A stretch of DNA of 64,000 bases from Ichthyophis bannanicus (GCA_033557465.1 CM066033.1:13083080-13147079); one strand, 5' to 3'; positions 30,971-41,098 are shown, counted from the stretch's first letter. Program-made: numbers and translations. Notes: generated by a model not told the origin, from the sequence alone.

Positions 30971-33295
30971 GTTGGGGTGTAGGAGAAACCCCTGATCCTG
31001 AGTCAGGAGATCGGGCTGAAACCCCAGAGGCAACGAGGTATCCACCGCCAGCTGCATCAGAAGCGGGAACCACGGTTGCCGGGGCCACCGGGGAGCGATT
31101 AGGATCACGGAGGCCTTGTCCTGGAGAACCTTGAAAAGAGTTCGAGACACCAGCGGCATGGGAGGAAAGGCATACAGAAGGCCCGTGGACCACAAGAGCA
31201 GAAAAGCATCCGCCGCTACTCGGAGGGGGTGCGGTTCCCGAGAGCAGAATCGAGGAAGTTGCCTGTTCAGAGGACTGGCGAAAAGATCCAGCGTGGGGAG
31301 GCCCCACCGCAGGAAGATCCGTTGGACCACCAACGGGTCCAATCTCCACTCGTGCGGTTGGAGGATTCTGCTCAGTTTGTCTGCCAGGTGATTTTCTTGA
31401 CCTGGGAGATAGACAGCTTTGAGGAGGATTCCCAGGCTGACGGCCCAAGCGCAGAGCTTTTGTGCTTCCCGGCAGAGAAGGAAGGAGCCCGTGCCCCCCT
31501 GCTTGTTCACGTAGAACATAGCAACTTGATTGTCCGTCTGGACCAGCACAGACTGGTGAGACGTGAGGTGGGAGAAGGCCTTCAGAGCCAGGCGAATGGC
31601 CCTGAGCTCCAGGAAGTTGATCTGCTGGGCAGATTCCCACGGGGACCAGAGACCCTGAGTACATGTCCCTTGGCAATGTGCTCCCCAACCCAGGAGAGAA
31701 GCGTCGGTCGTCAGTACCTGGACCGGCGGAGGAGACTGGAAAAGCATTCCCAGCACTAGGTTGGGTAGGTGAAGCCACCATCGTAGGGAAGAGAGTAGCG
31801 GGCCGGAGATGCGTACCGAGTCCGCCAGTCTCCCCGAGGCCTGACACCATTGAGAGCGAAGACACCACTGAGCTGGCCGCATGTTCAGGCGAGCATTGGG
31901 GGTCACATGGACCGTGGACGCCATATGGCCGAGCAGTTTCAGGAAGAGCCGGGCCGAGACCCGGGGATGGCTGCGAAAACGGCTGGCGAGAGCCATGAGC
32001 CGGTGAGCCCTGTCGAGCGGCAGAAACGCCCGCGCCTGAAGCGTGTCCAGTCTGGCGCCGATGAACTCGAGGTCCTGAGAGGGGAGCAAAGTGGACTTTT
32101 CGAAGTTTATGACAAAGCCCAAGTACTGGAGCAGAGTTACAGTACGTTTTGTGGCGTGAGTGGCCTCCGTGGCGGCCGGGGCCCTGATAAGCCAGTCGTC
32201 CAGGTAAGGAAAGACGAAGAGGCCTTGAAGCCGGAGATAAGCCGCAACCACCGCGAGACATTTTGTGAAGACTCGTGGTGCGGAGGATAGGCCAAAGGGC
32301 AGTACTCTGTATTGGTAATCATTGCCCACCACCACAAACCTTAGGTATTGGCGGTGGCTTGGGTGAATGAGGATGTGAGTGTAGGCATCCTTTAGATCGA
32401 AGGAGCATAGCCAATCTCCCTGCCGGAGGTAGGGCAGCAGGATTCCAAGGGTAAGCATCTTGAACTTTTCCCTCTCCAGGAACTTGTTGAGGTTCCGCAA
32501 GTCTAGGATGGGTCTGAGGCCTCCAGTCCGCTTTGGTACCAGGAAGTACCGGAAATAAAACCCGTGACCCCGCAGGTGGTGGGGGACCGGCTCCACTGCC
32601 TGTTCCCGAATAAGACTTGCCAACTCCTGAAGGAGTAAGTCCCGGTGAAGAGGGGGTCGCAGAGGCTCCCCTGGAAAGTAGGGGGGAGGTACCTGGTGGA
32701 AGTGCAGAAGATAGCCCTCTCGGACTATGTGGAGCACCCAGGCGTCTGACGTGATGTTGGACCACCTGTGGGCAAAGTGGACCAGCCGGCCTCCCGTGCT
32801 GAGAGAAACCAGCGGAGGGGGAGAGGCTATGCTGAACGAGTCAAAAACCCCCACCCTGCGGAGCAGGGGCCGGTGGCGCAGGCTTGGGGGCTTGCTGCCT
32901 ACGGGATCCGTTACCCCGTCCCTTGGCCTGCTAACCCTGATGGGGAGCTGCAGAGGCCTGATAATGGGGGTAGTGTTTATAGGCAGCCGCCTTCCTCGGG
33001 TAAAAGGGCTTCTTCCCCGAGCCCTTCTTCTTTTGGGAAGGGGCAGAGGTTTTCCTGGAGAGCCGAGTCCTGGTGAGAGTCTCTGTCTCGAGCTGAGCAG
33101 CCTTCTCGTCCATTGGTTTACCAAAGAGGTTTTCACCTCTGCAGGGGACATCGACCAACTTGTCCTGCACCCAGGGCTCGAGGTCGGATGACTGGAGCCA
33201 AGCCTGGCGGCGGGCTCTGATGCCGGCTGCGGCCACTCGAGCCGATGCCTCGAAGCCATCATAGGCTGCTCGAGAAATGAACTTGGAGCACTCAC
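30575..33295 (-). CDS. DIRS-C reverse transcriptase/RNase H
   Basis: An intact frame of 906 codons. After an N-terminal region overlapping the gag ORF in another frame, the reverse transcriptase shows VPKRTGGLRPILDLRNLN, SFDLKDAYTHILIHPSHRQ, VLPFGLSSAPRVFTK and the catalytic YLDDWL (about 32,190-32,207), then LGFVINFEKS. RNase H follows: TTDASLLGWGAH, LELRAIRLALKAF, QTDNQVAMFYVNKQGG and ENHLADKLSR, supplying the Asp/Glu residues. A C-terminal extension (LDLFASPLNRQLPRFCS) is the usual DIRS segment before the recombinase. The start codon is uncertain. All catalytic residues are present, unlike DIRS-A and DIRS-B. Confidence 0.9.
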   Translation of the reverse strand: MSAPSSFLEQPMMASRHRLEWPQPASEPAARLGSSHPTSSPGCRTSWSMSPAEVKTSLVNQWTRRLLSSRQRLSPGLGSPGKPLPLPKRRRARGRSPFTRGRRLPINTTPIIRPLQLPIRVSRPRDGVTDPVGSKPPSLRHRPLLRRVGVFDSFSIASPPPLVSLSTGGRLVHFAHRWSNITSDAWVLHIVREGYLLHFHQVPPPYFPGEPLRPPLHRDLLLQELASLIREQAVEPVPHHLRGHGFYFRYFLVPKRTGGLRPILDLRNLNKFLEREKFKMLTLGILLPYLRQGDWLCSFDLKDAYTHILIHPSHRQYLRFVVVGNDYQYRVLPFGLSSAPRVFTKCLAVVAAYLRLQGLFVFPYLDDWLIRAPAATEATHATKRTVTLLQYLGFVINFEKSTLLPSQDLEFIGARLDTLQARAFLPLDRAHRLMALASRFRSHPRVSARLFLKLLGHMASTVHVTPNARLNMRPAQWCLRSQWCQASGRLADSVRISGPLLSSLRWWLHLPNLVLGMLFQSPPPVQVLTTDASLLGWGAHCQGTCTQGLWSPWESAQQINFLELRAIRLALKAFSHLTSHQSVLVQTDNQVAMFYVNKQGGTGSFLLCREAQKLCAWAVSLGILLKAVYLPGQENHLADKLSRILQPHEWRLDPLVVQRIFLRWGLPTLDLFASPLNRQLPRFCSREPHPLRVAADAFLLLWSTGLLYAFPPMPLVSRTLFKVLQDKASVILIAPRWPRQPWFPLLMQLAVDTSLPLGFQPDLLTQDQGFLLHPNLRALHLMAWLLKWLSLLPSCYLRRWRKLYWLPDDPLPGNPTPLNGVAFPTGVLNDLKIPSPARCRWSCSTCFPFPILGSTPTRSRFTSVLFPHIMCQWKAGLFPATPSWLGSPGAFFSSNHRCAPQPLTGT

Positions 33296-34766
33296 GAATA
33301 CCAGTGGACAAGGCCAGGAACCTCCGCAAAGGTTCCTCGGAGAGACCAGCAGAGAATCCGGCTAGTTCTTTAGCCAGGTCCCGGAGATACATGCCCATGT
33401 AGAGCTGGTAAGTCTGGACCCGACAAGCAAGCATAGAGCCCTGAAAACACTTCTTACCGATGCCATCCAGGCTGCGGGCTTCCCTGCCGGGAGGCACCGA
33501 GGAGTGCATCTTCTGGCTCTTGAGCCGATGCATGGCCGATTCCACCACCATGGAATGGTGCGGCAGCTGTGCTTTCTGGAAGCCAGGGCTCTTGCGGACT
33601 CGATATATGGCATCGACCCGCTTGCTTAAGACCGGCGATGACGCCGGACTCTCCCACATGCGGAAGAGAAGTCGTTCCAGCATCGGAGGAACCGGCACAG
33701 TAAAGTGCTCCTTCGCAGGAGAGTCATACTGGAGGGCATCGAGCTCCTCGGCGCGAGGCTCCTCCTCGGGATCCGCAGGGAAGGCCAAGGCCTTGGCCAT
33801 ATCCCTCACGAAGTCCGAGAACCGGGCATCCTCCGGGGGGGACTGTCTCCGAGGCTCGGACTCGGGGGAGTCAGAAGGGACACACCGAGTCCGGAAAGAA
33901 CCAGGTGACTCATCCACCTCGGATTCCCAGGCCGACTCCTCGGAGGAGGAGTCGAGCGGCTCCGGTCGGGCGGGCACAGACGCCGTCCGCCCCGACGCCG
34001 AGGGAGTCGGCATCGACGACCTCGGCCCCGAACGGGAGGCCGAAGGTGACCTCGACCGAGGATTAACTCGAGCCCGCATGGACTCGAGGATCGGCTCGGT
34101 CTCCGGGGTCGACTTAGACATCGACGTCCCAGCGGTCAGGGCAGACGCGCCAGCGAGGCCAGCGATCAATGCCCGCTGCTGGTCCATGAAGGCAGTCAAG
34201 CTGCGCTCCAAGGCCGTCAACCTGAGTCCGAACTCAGGAGACCCAGCAGCCCCCGACTCGGGCCCCGACGGAGTCGGGCCCGACGTCGGACCACTCGGAG
34301 GCGAGTCTACGAAGACAACAGCACTTACGTGAGCAGAGGAGTCCATCTCCAGACGAGGCTGTTTGGACGGCCGCTCCAGCTCCAAAGACCCGGGACGGCT
34401 GTCGGGGCTATGCGACCTGGCCCTCGAGGAGCCAGGAGCGTCCACCGACACCGCCCTCGCGGGTTTCTTCTTCCGCTGATGTTCCCGGTTAGGGGACCCC
34501 CTCTCAGAAGAGCTCCGGCGGTGTTCAGAGCCAGATTCTCTGGACACCGAAGCTTCTGACGAGGTCCGGGTACGGCTGGGGTCAGAGAAGATTCTCTCCC
34601 GCTGATGCTGCCGACTCCGCAAAGACTTCGCGGACATCTTGCTACAGGGCCCACAGATCATTTCTTCATGATCGGGGACCAGGCAACGGAGGCAGCAATT
34701 ATGTGTGTCGGTAAGAGACATAAGTTTCTTACACTTAACACACTTTTTAAAGCCACTGGCGGCCAT
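32931..34766 (-). CDS. DIRS-C gag-like protein with N-terminal Cys motif
   Basis: Start chosen at 34,766 (MAASGFKKC) and not at the longer upstream ATG, because DIRS-D has the same MAASGFKKC start at 46,986. About 611 residues. The N-terminal zinc-ribbon-like Cys/His set is CVKC, CCLRC and DH, then CGPC. A long Ser/Arg/Pro-rich disordered region follows, then a helical region (SKFISRAAYDGFEASARVA) and a basic Lys-rich end (KKKGSGKKPFYPRK). It presumably coats the RNA. The frame is uninterrupted. It overlaps the reverse transcriptase ORF by about 365 bp. Confidence 0.82.
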   Translation of the reverse strand: MAASGFKKCVKCKKLMSLTDTHNCCLRCLVPDHEEMICGPCSKMSAKSLRSRQHQRERIFSDPSRTRTSSEASVSRESGSEHRRSSSERGSPNREHQRKKKPARAVSVDAPGSSRARSHSPDSRPGSLELERPSKQPRLEMDSSAHVSAVVFVDSPPSGPTSGPTPSGPESGAAGSPEFGLRLTALERSLTAFMDQQRALIAGLAGASALTAGTSMSKSTPETEPILESMRARVNPRSRSPSASRSGPRSSMPTPSASGRTASVPARPEPLDSSSEESAWESEVDESPGSFRTRCVPSDSPESEPRRQSPPEDARFSDFVRDMAKALAFPADPEEEPRAEELDALQYDSPAKEHFTVPVPPMLERLLFRMWESPASSPVLSKRVDAIYRVRKSPGFQKAQLPHHSMVVESAMHRLKSQKMHSSVPPGREARSLDGIGKKCFQGSMLACRVQTYQLYMGMYLRDLAKELAGFSAGLSEEPLRRFLALSTGIRECSKFISRAAYDGFEASARVAAAGIRARRQAWLQSSDLEPWVQDKLVDVPCRGENLFGKPMDEKAAQLETETLTRTRLSRKTSAPSQKKKGSGKKPFYPRKAAAYKHYPHYQASAAPHQG

Positions 34767-35017
34767 CGGGGGAAAAAGGGCCCCTGCGAGGTCGAACGAA
34801 CGGGCCGCCAGGGAAAAATGAAAAAAGGCGCGAAGTAGTCGCGAAGGACAGAAAAAAAAACCAAAAAAGAAGGGGAGGCCTCGCAACCGGTGTCGCGAGG
34901 CCGGGCGGAAAAAGGACCGGCGTCGAACCGAAGAAATACTGAAAATAATAAGGAAAAAAAATCAACTTTTCGGCTGTGACTATTAGACAACGTCTGTAGG
35001 GCTCCGCGGAAAAAAGA

Positions 35018-35182
35018 AGACTGGCCAAGATGGCACCTTTGGGCGGGAAGGGGACCGCGCATGCGCGCTGCAATTCCCAAAGGCTTTCTTTGAAAGCTGG
35101 GGAAAATTGCTCCGCGAGGGCTCCGTCGGCGCCGACGTCACCCATATGTGAGGACTGACTTCCTGCTTGGTCCTGGAGAATA
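35018..35182 (-). repeat. DIRS-C inverted terminal repeat (5' side)
   Basis: Complement of the 29,397 end (gcgcatgcgcgctg, aaggctttctttgaaagctg, cacccatatgtgaggactga). Its outer end cttggtcctggaga recurs in the internal complementary region. Transcription on the minus strand should start in this repeat. Confidence 0.88.
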
Positions 35183-35632
35183 CACTTACCTTATTAGTTG
35201 TGTCCTGTGCTGGTCGTTGGTCGCTTTATAGTTCGCTTTCATTAAACGTTTTCGGGCAGACACAACAAAGTGTCAAGAATTTGGTGATTTTGGCGGGCTT
35301 TTCCAATTTTGTTCTAACTTGCCTACGCCTTGCCTTTGAATTGGTTCAAACCACTGTGACTTTTGCTTGCCTCTGCAATTTTATTTCACCTTGCCTTTGT
35401 GTTGATTCTAACACTGTGTGCAGAATTAATAAAATTCTTATTTTTACTTTTAGAACTGCATGTGTGGTTTTGGCATCTCCATTTCTTGTTTTGCACATCA
35501 TCCAGAGGTCTTCAGTTCCTGTTGATCTTTAATACTTTGGAACAGTGACAGTTTTGGACCAGATTCAGCCAGTGTTTATACTAACTTAGCAGATTTGGCC
35601 TTCTTACATCCAGCCACCCCAGTATAACAAAG

Positions 35633-37451
35633 ATGAGTGTTCCAAAGAAGAGCAAAACCTACCACTTTCATGATAAATGGGAAATGGATTACTTCTTCAT
35701 CATGGTGAAAGACAAGTGTTGTTGTCTAATTTGTAACGCCCCAGTATCCTTGCCCAAAAAGGGTAATCTGGAACGTCATTATAAGGCTCTGCATAGCAAT
35801 AAGTTTGATGCTGATTTTCCACCCAAAAGTGAAATTCGTAAACTGAAGCTCAAAGAACTTAAAATCGAAATTGGCTACTCAACCAAGGTCACATTCGGTC
35901 AATGCAAGCATAGCATCCTTCAAGGTCAGCAACCTGATCGCAAAGAAATGCAAACCTTTCACTGAAGGGGAATTTGTAAAAGATTGTTTTCTTGAAGCAT
36001 CTTACAATCTTTCTGAAGGATTTAAAAATAAGAAAGAGATCATTGCTGCTATTCAAGATGTACAATTGTCAAGAAACACCGTAGTGCGGCGAATAGAAAA
36101 GATGTGTGGAGACACAACTGAACAATTGTTGGAGGATGTTTCAAATTGTGTTGCTTTCTCACTCCAACTGGATGAATCTACAGACATAAGAGACATAGCC
36201 CAGTTACTAGTCTTTATCCGAATGTTTTTTGAAAACGTCAGTGTTAAAGAAGAACTACTTGGAATGATTTCTTTAAAAGGGAGAACTATCGGTCAGGAAA
36301 TATTCAGTTCTTTCCATTCTTTTGTGACAAAGTGAAATCTTCCATTCCATAGACTTGTTTCCATCACTACTGATGGAGCAAGAGCAATGACAGGTGAGGT
36401 TAACGGTTTCATAGCTCTCTGTAGACAGCATGACGACTTCCCAGATTTCCTTTCTTACCACTGCATCATTCACCAGCAAGTTTTGGCAAGCAAGAGACTC
36501 AATACAAGGACTGTCATGGACATCACTTTCAAAATTGTAAACTCAGTTCGTGGAAGATCACTTCAAAGATGGCTTTTCAATCTTACTTTTGATGAAGGGG
36601 CAGCGGAAATCATTTTGAACACAGATGTAAGGTGGCTAAGTAGGCACAAATTTCTGCAAAGATTTCGTGATATGCTGAATGAAATAAGAAGTTTTTTGAA
36701 GGAGAAGGGAGATGACCAAGCAGAGTTGGAAGATGAGGAGTGGTTATGTGATCTGGCATTTCTCGCTGACTTTACAGGCGAACTAAGTGATATGAACCTT
36801 GAATTACAATGTAAAAACAAATGCATTGGCGAGATGATGAGTACAGTTTCATTCTACAAGAGCAAATTTGAGCTAATGATGACTGACCTTGCAAACAGCA
36901 CTTTTGATCGTTTTCCTAATACACAGGACCATCTGGGACAATATCTAAATTTTTTTCTTTTTCAGAGAAGTATGTGACAGAAATCTGTTCTGTTATCCAG
37001 GAATTCGAAAATAGATTCTGTGACTTCCAAAAATATTGGGAAAGTTGTGGAGTACATGTCAGACCCATTCAAAGTAGATGTGGACATTAAAGAAACTGCA
37101 GCTGCTATCAGTAAAAATTACTCATTGAACAAGCCATCTCTTGGAAACGAAATATTAACCCTTAAAAATGACATTTTTATCAAGACCTGTGCTGAGCAAG
37201 AATCGTTTTGGAAGCTAGTGCCTAGAGACAAATTTCCCAACTTGAGAAGATGCAGTGAAGCTGTACACTCCTGTTTTGGTTCAACGTATTTGTGTGAATC
37301 TGCGTTTTCCCATCTGAAAATGACAAAGAGCACACAACTTTCCATCAAGACATATCAACATCTCCAGGATTCCCTGCGACTGGCCCTCACGCAATATTCA
37401 TTCAACTTCCAAAAGCTGGTGGATGAAATGCAGGCTCAGACGTCTCACTAA
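35633..37451 (+). pseudogene. hAT transposase, broken
   Basis: N-terminal BED-type zinc finger (CCLICNAPVSLPKKGNLERH then H), a DDE/RNase H-like core with LDESTDIRD and VSITTDGARAMTG, the insertion domain, and the C-terminal hAT dimerisation part (STYLCESAFSHLKMTKS). The frame changes near 35,900, has a stop at about 36,333 and shifts again around 36,960-37,020. The 5' UTR and promoter side is separated by DIRS-C. The closest recalled relatives are the Charlie/ZBED-type transposases. No longer functional. Confidence 0.85.
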
Positions 37452-38004
37452 TGAGTAAGAGCGAAATATTAAAGGTTGTGCAAGATCAGCCTGGATCAAT
37501 ACTCGACCTAAATTTAACACAAATTACTCAATAAAAGGTAAAGAAAGTTATTAAGACAGTTAAAGAAAGTTATTACTCAATAAAACTAAGAAAAAATGTA
37601 CTTTCCATTTCCCCTCGCAGTTTTTACTGAATCTTCGTCTCTGTTTTGTTTTTGCTTAATTTGCTTAACAGCTGATCACATTCACGTAAATGACAGAAGG
37701 TCCATTAAAAATGGGGGGGGGGGGGAAATCCTCCAACTTTATTGGGTTAAAATTTAATGCGAAACTAATTTGTATAACTTAATTTTCATGGTGGTAGATC
37801 ACCGGCACTTTTGGCCGGAAAAAGTAAATCACGACCTGTTCGAAGTTGGAAATGCCTGCTCTAAACTTAAGGACATTTAAGTTACTTTTGTCTTTACTGG
37901 AACCTCTCTGTTGATATGCCCTAACATTCACCCTCTATGCTTAAGTTTAGAAATATTCCACTGCACATAGCAAGGATTGTATCATAAAGGAATTCTTGGC
38001 TCAC

Positions 38005-38112
38005 CCATCTTGGTGTCAGTATTCTCCTCTCCTCCCTCCAGCTGGTTCCTGAGAGGAACCTCTTCTATTTTCAGGCTCTCTTCTGTGGGATCCGTACAGT
38101 AGCCTCTTCTGC
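38005..38112 (-). CDS. KRAB-ZNF gene, linker exon
   Basis: 108 bp on the minus strand between an acceptor (ttttctaacag) and a donor (atgg|gtgagcc). Both flanking introns are phase 1. The reading frame gives RRGYCTDPTEESLKIEEVP and a Glu-rich end with EGGEEN. Its first two bases complete a Gly codon with the exon at 43,380-43,481, and its last base a Gly codon with the finger exon at 8,407. This acidic exon type lies between KRAB and fingers in amphibian KRAB zinc-finger genes as I recall them. Confidence 0.8.
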
Positions 38113-38314
38113 CTGTTAGAAAAATGGAAAAGTAACTTAATTGATAGGGAAAGGTAAGACTTCAGAAGATCAACACTTGGATAAAAGTGGAATGATTGGA
38201 ATCCTGCGAGTTCTGAAAATTAAAGTATCCTGGTGGAAAGCTTTATGAATCTTCTGTAGCAATGATATGGAACCAAGGCAGGGAACACGAAGGAGAAATT
38301 TCACTTGCTGTTAA
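38113..38314. other. Intron sequence
   Basis: About 200 bp between the linker exon and DIRS-E without recognisable repeat or gene. It contains the acceptor-side sequence of the exon. Confidence 0.5.
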
Positions 38315-38689
38315 TTTCCTTTCCTGGAATCCTGCTAGACCAGTCCAGACAAGTGGGTTAAGTCCCTCTGTCAGCAGATGTTGGAGACAGAGAAAGTGTC
38401 AGAAGCCTCAACAAACAGGCTCTGGCATAGAGACAGGCTCCCCTAGTTCTCACCCTCAGTATACTTATGTAAAAGCAGAGGAAGCCCCATGTCAACCAAA
38501 ACACATTAAAACTCCCCAGGGGACCTGGAACGGTGAGCACCAACAAGTGCAACTATGTACAAAGGGTGTAGGCAGGTTAAACTGACTTCTGAGCCTGAAA
38601 CTGAGATCACAGCCTGTCCTTCCAGAAAGCTGTATTAAATGAATGACGACCCAAGGCTGTTGCTGAAGAATGCAGTGAGGGGTGGGTCC

Positions 38690-38775
38690 TGGACTGGTCT
38701 AGCAGGATTCCCGGAAAGGAAATTTCTTCTTCCAATTCATCCTGCTAGACCAGTCCAGACAAGTGGGAAGTACCC
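38690..38775 (+). repeat. DIRS-E internal complementary region
   Basis: ggtctagcaggattcccgga with its ggaaaggaaatt extension is complementary to the left terminus. ccaattcatcctgctagacc is complementary to the right terminus. The halves abut near 38,735, as in DIRS-A and DIRS-C. Confidence 0.82.
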
Positions 38776-38813
38776 AAGCTAAATCCCTGCTGGTTGGGAA
38801 GGAATAGCCGCTT

Positions 38814-39467
38814 TTACCACAATGGCCCCGAAATGCACCGCGGTCCAAGCCGCGCCACTACCGCCGGTCGAGGTGGTAGTGGCGCATGAAAGGAGGACCA
38901 GATGGCCGCACGACAAATGTCAATGGGCAAAACATGCAGGCGTTCCGCCCAAGACGCTGCCTGAGCCTGCGTGGAATGCGCATGAAGCCCCACAGGGATG
39001 GACTTGTTATGCAGGCTGTAAGCAGATTCGATGGTGTGCTTGATCCAGTGCAGAATCATAGCCTTGGACACTGCCAGGCCTTTATGCGGCCCAGCAAATA
39101 ATACAAACAGGCGATCTGACTTCCGAAAGGAAGCTGTGACCTTAAGGTAGCGACGTAGAACTCTCTGGACAATGACTGCTTGAAAATTGTCCGGAGATTC
39201 AGAGCCTTGTTCCTTCAGAAAGGAGGGTAAGGAAATGGTCTGATTCACATGAAAGGGCGAAAGCACCTTGGGTAAGAAGGAGGGCACAACACGAAGTGAC
39301 ACCCCTTCAGAAGTGAATAAGAAAAAGGGCTCTTGACAGGAGAACGCCTGTAGTTCCAACACACGCCTGGCTGATTTGCTAGTAACTAAGACCATCTTTA
39401 AGGAAAATTCTCTGAGAATAGCATGCTGGGGAGGCTCAAAGGGAGTCTTCATAAGACTCCAGAGCAT
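38814..39467 (-). pseudogene. DIRS-E tyrosine recombinase C-terminal part
   Basis: An open frame of 217 codons covering the catalytic part: VTSKSARRVLELQAF (first Arg), VSPFHxNQ-type block (LSPFHVNQTISLP), GLHAHSTQAQAASWA and ICRAAIWSSFH. In the usual His-x-x-Arg pair, the Arg is Gln here (HSTQ), and the Tyr region has been altered (FHAPLPP), so the enzyme is dead although the frame is open. The N-terminal part is beyond 39,467 in broken frames. Confidence 0.78.
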
Positions 39468-39799
39468 GAGAGAAAGGTCCCAAGGGGGAACAAGTGGACG
39501 GAGTGGAGGCCTTAGTCTGCGGACCCCACACAGGAAACGACTGATGTCTGTGTGAGATGCAAGCGAACGCCCCGCAATAGGGCCCCTGAGGACTGCTACT
39601 TGTACTCAGAGAGAGCTGAGAGCAAGACCATTATCAAGCCGTCCTGTAGAAACGCTAGGATTTCTGGAATCTGCACTCACCATGGAGAACACTGTTGATG
39701 AGCGCACCATGACTCAAAGAAGCGCCATATGCGAATGTAAGCCAACGATGTGGATGGGCAGCGTGCTTTAAGCAGAATCTGAACCATCTTAAGTGAACA

Positions 39800-40590
39800 G
39801 CCTTTATGGACTAGACGCTACTTCTCAAGAACCAAGCCGTAAACGATTAAGGAGCCGGGTTGTCCATTAGGACTGGGACCTGCCTCAGGAGACCATGGTG
39901 AGAGCCTAGCAGCAGGGGTGAGGTCATTTGCAGCCCAACAAGGTCCGTATACCACGGGTGCAAGGACCAGCTGGGTGCGACCAGGACCACCAGACCGGGG
40001 TGAGACTTGATGCGATGGAGACTCCTCCCAATCAGTGGCCATGGTGGAAACAAGTATAGCAACGAGACCACAGGCCAATGCTAGGCCAGGGTGTCTATCC
40101 CCTGATAGCCAATTTCCCTGCAGCGACTGAAGAAGTCGGAGACTTTGGCGTTCGCAGCAGTGGGCATAAGGTCGAACCTGGGTTGGTCCCAGAGACTCAA
40201 TACGCTGAAAGGCCATCAGATGGAGTTCCTACTTGACAGGGTCCAGAGTATGCCGACTGAGAAAGTCGGCTTGAACGTTGTCTACCCCGGCAATGTGTTG
40301 GGCTGAGAGAGATTGCAAGTGCCGCTCGGCGCAAAGGAGGAGTAGCAACATCTCCCTGGCGACTCCCAGGGCTTTGGTGTCACCCTGTTGGTTGAGATAG
40401 GCCACTGTGGTGGCATTGTCGCAGAGGACACAGACAGAGTGATGGCAGAGTGGCAGGAGAAAGGCCTACAGAGCAAGGCGGACTGCTCGCACCTCCAGCT
40501 GATTGTAGTCCTGCGTTGCTAGAGACCAGCGAGTTAGAAGGGCCCATTGCAGGGGTCTGACGGGCAGGGACTGTCTCTGTTTGTTAGGCA
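39800..40590 (-). pseudogene. DIRS-E RNase H/connection remnants
   Basis: Minus-strand fragments: LEVRAVRLAL (RNase H) at 40,500-40,470, a VSSATMPPQWPISTN-like segment corresponding to TDNxTTVAYIN (in a shifted frame), and the LSPHHGLLRQ/PSRYGLVLEK end near 39,820-39,900. Several frameshifts. The palm domain of reverse transcriptase was not found. Confidence 0.6.
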
Positions 40591-40795
40591 CCTCTGGTAG
40601 ATTAGGTACTTGGTACATTCTCTTATCCCCAAAGGGATCACAATCTATGTTTACCTGAGGCAACGGAGGGTTAAGTGGCTTGCCCAAGGCCACAAGGAGT
40701 GCCTATAGGACTAGAAACCCAAGTCCCTCCGGCCTGAGATTGCTGTCCCCAGGTGGGACTTGAACCCCTGGCCCTCCAGCCTGAGGTACAGTGTC
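40590..40795 (-). repeat. tRNA-SINE fragment in DIRS-E
   Basis: Minus-orientation copy related to the SINE at 1,072: gttaagtggcttgcccaagg, ccacaaggag, ggactagaaaccc and the B-box part ggacttgaacccc (read on the plus strand) are shared. The 3' side (cattctcttatccccaaagg) differs from the L2-type tail, so it is a truncated or related subfamily. Confidence 0.7.
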
Positions 40796-40924
40796 TTTGG
40801 GGTTTTTTTTTTTAAATAAACTTTAAAGGTACAGACCAAAGGAAAAAAAATTATAGGGAGAAATTAAAGCTAAAATCCCTATCTAATCTGCCTAAAGCTC
40901 CTTATCTGCTCCTCTAGTGAGCCC

Positions 40925-41098
40925 AGCACCTAGGCTCACTACCTCCAGCTGCATGGAGAATGAGCACACTGGGAGCTGGTGGGAGATGCTAGCAGAATAT
41001 GTACAGCAGTGTCACAATTATGACATGCCCAGTCTCCATGTTGCGGGAGGAGGTGCACTACCCAGAGGTGAAGGACTGGACTGGAGGGACGATAAGGA
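40925..41098 (+). repeat. DIRS-A-type terminal repeat fragment
   Basis: Matches the right end of DIRS-A in outline (gggagctggtgggagatg, cagtctccatgttgc, gaggtgaaggactggactgg, agggacg). It is an isolated terminal piece within DIRS-E, either a nested nonautonomous DIRS or a shared end. Confidence 0.55.

Larger units (their letters stand above)
29397..35182 (-). mobile_element. DIRS retrotransposon, nearly intact (DIRS-C)
   Basis: A complete element on the minus strand: gag-like ORF 34,766-32,931, reverse transcriptase/RNase H ORF 33,295-30,575, recombinase 30,970-29,894 with one frameshift, terminal repeats at both ends and an internal complementary region at 29,655-29,760. The three ORFs overlap in the order usual for DIRS. 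It lies inside the hAT element, so it is younger than that. The best preserved mobile element of the window. Confidence 0.92.
28974..37858 (+). mobile_element. hAT transposon interrupted by DIRS-C
   Basis: Terminal inverted repeats (caggcatgtccaacagg at the left, ending ggaaatgcctg at the right) and an 8-bp target duplication ctctatac (28,966-28,973) and ctctaaac (37,859-37,866; one mismatch). Without DIRS-C (29,397-35,182) it is about 3.1 kb. The transposase lies in the right part. Subterminal regions carry repeated gtagatc(g/a) words (29,000-29,035; 37,793-37,800), a likely transposase-binding array. Family resemblance: Charlie-like hAT. Confidence 0.85.

Noticed and set aside
31229..31759. 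176-codon plus-strand ORF and neighbours
   Set aside because: Antisense to the intact DIRS-C RT/RNase H frame; no domain signature.
30966..32261. First two thirds of a 597-codon minus-strand ORF
   Set aside because: This part is the RT/RNase H gene read in another frame (Ser/Pro/Gly-rich). Only its end, from about 30,970, is genuine recombinase sequence.
33460..34332. 290-codon plus-strand ORF
   Set aside because: It lies antisense to the DIRS-C gag-like ORF, has a low-complexity Ser/Arg/Gly-rich composition mirrored from the GC-rich sense strand, and shows no family resemblance.
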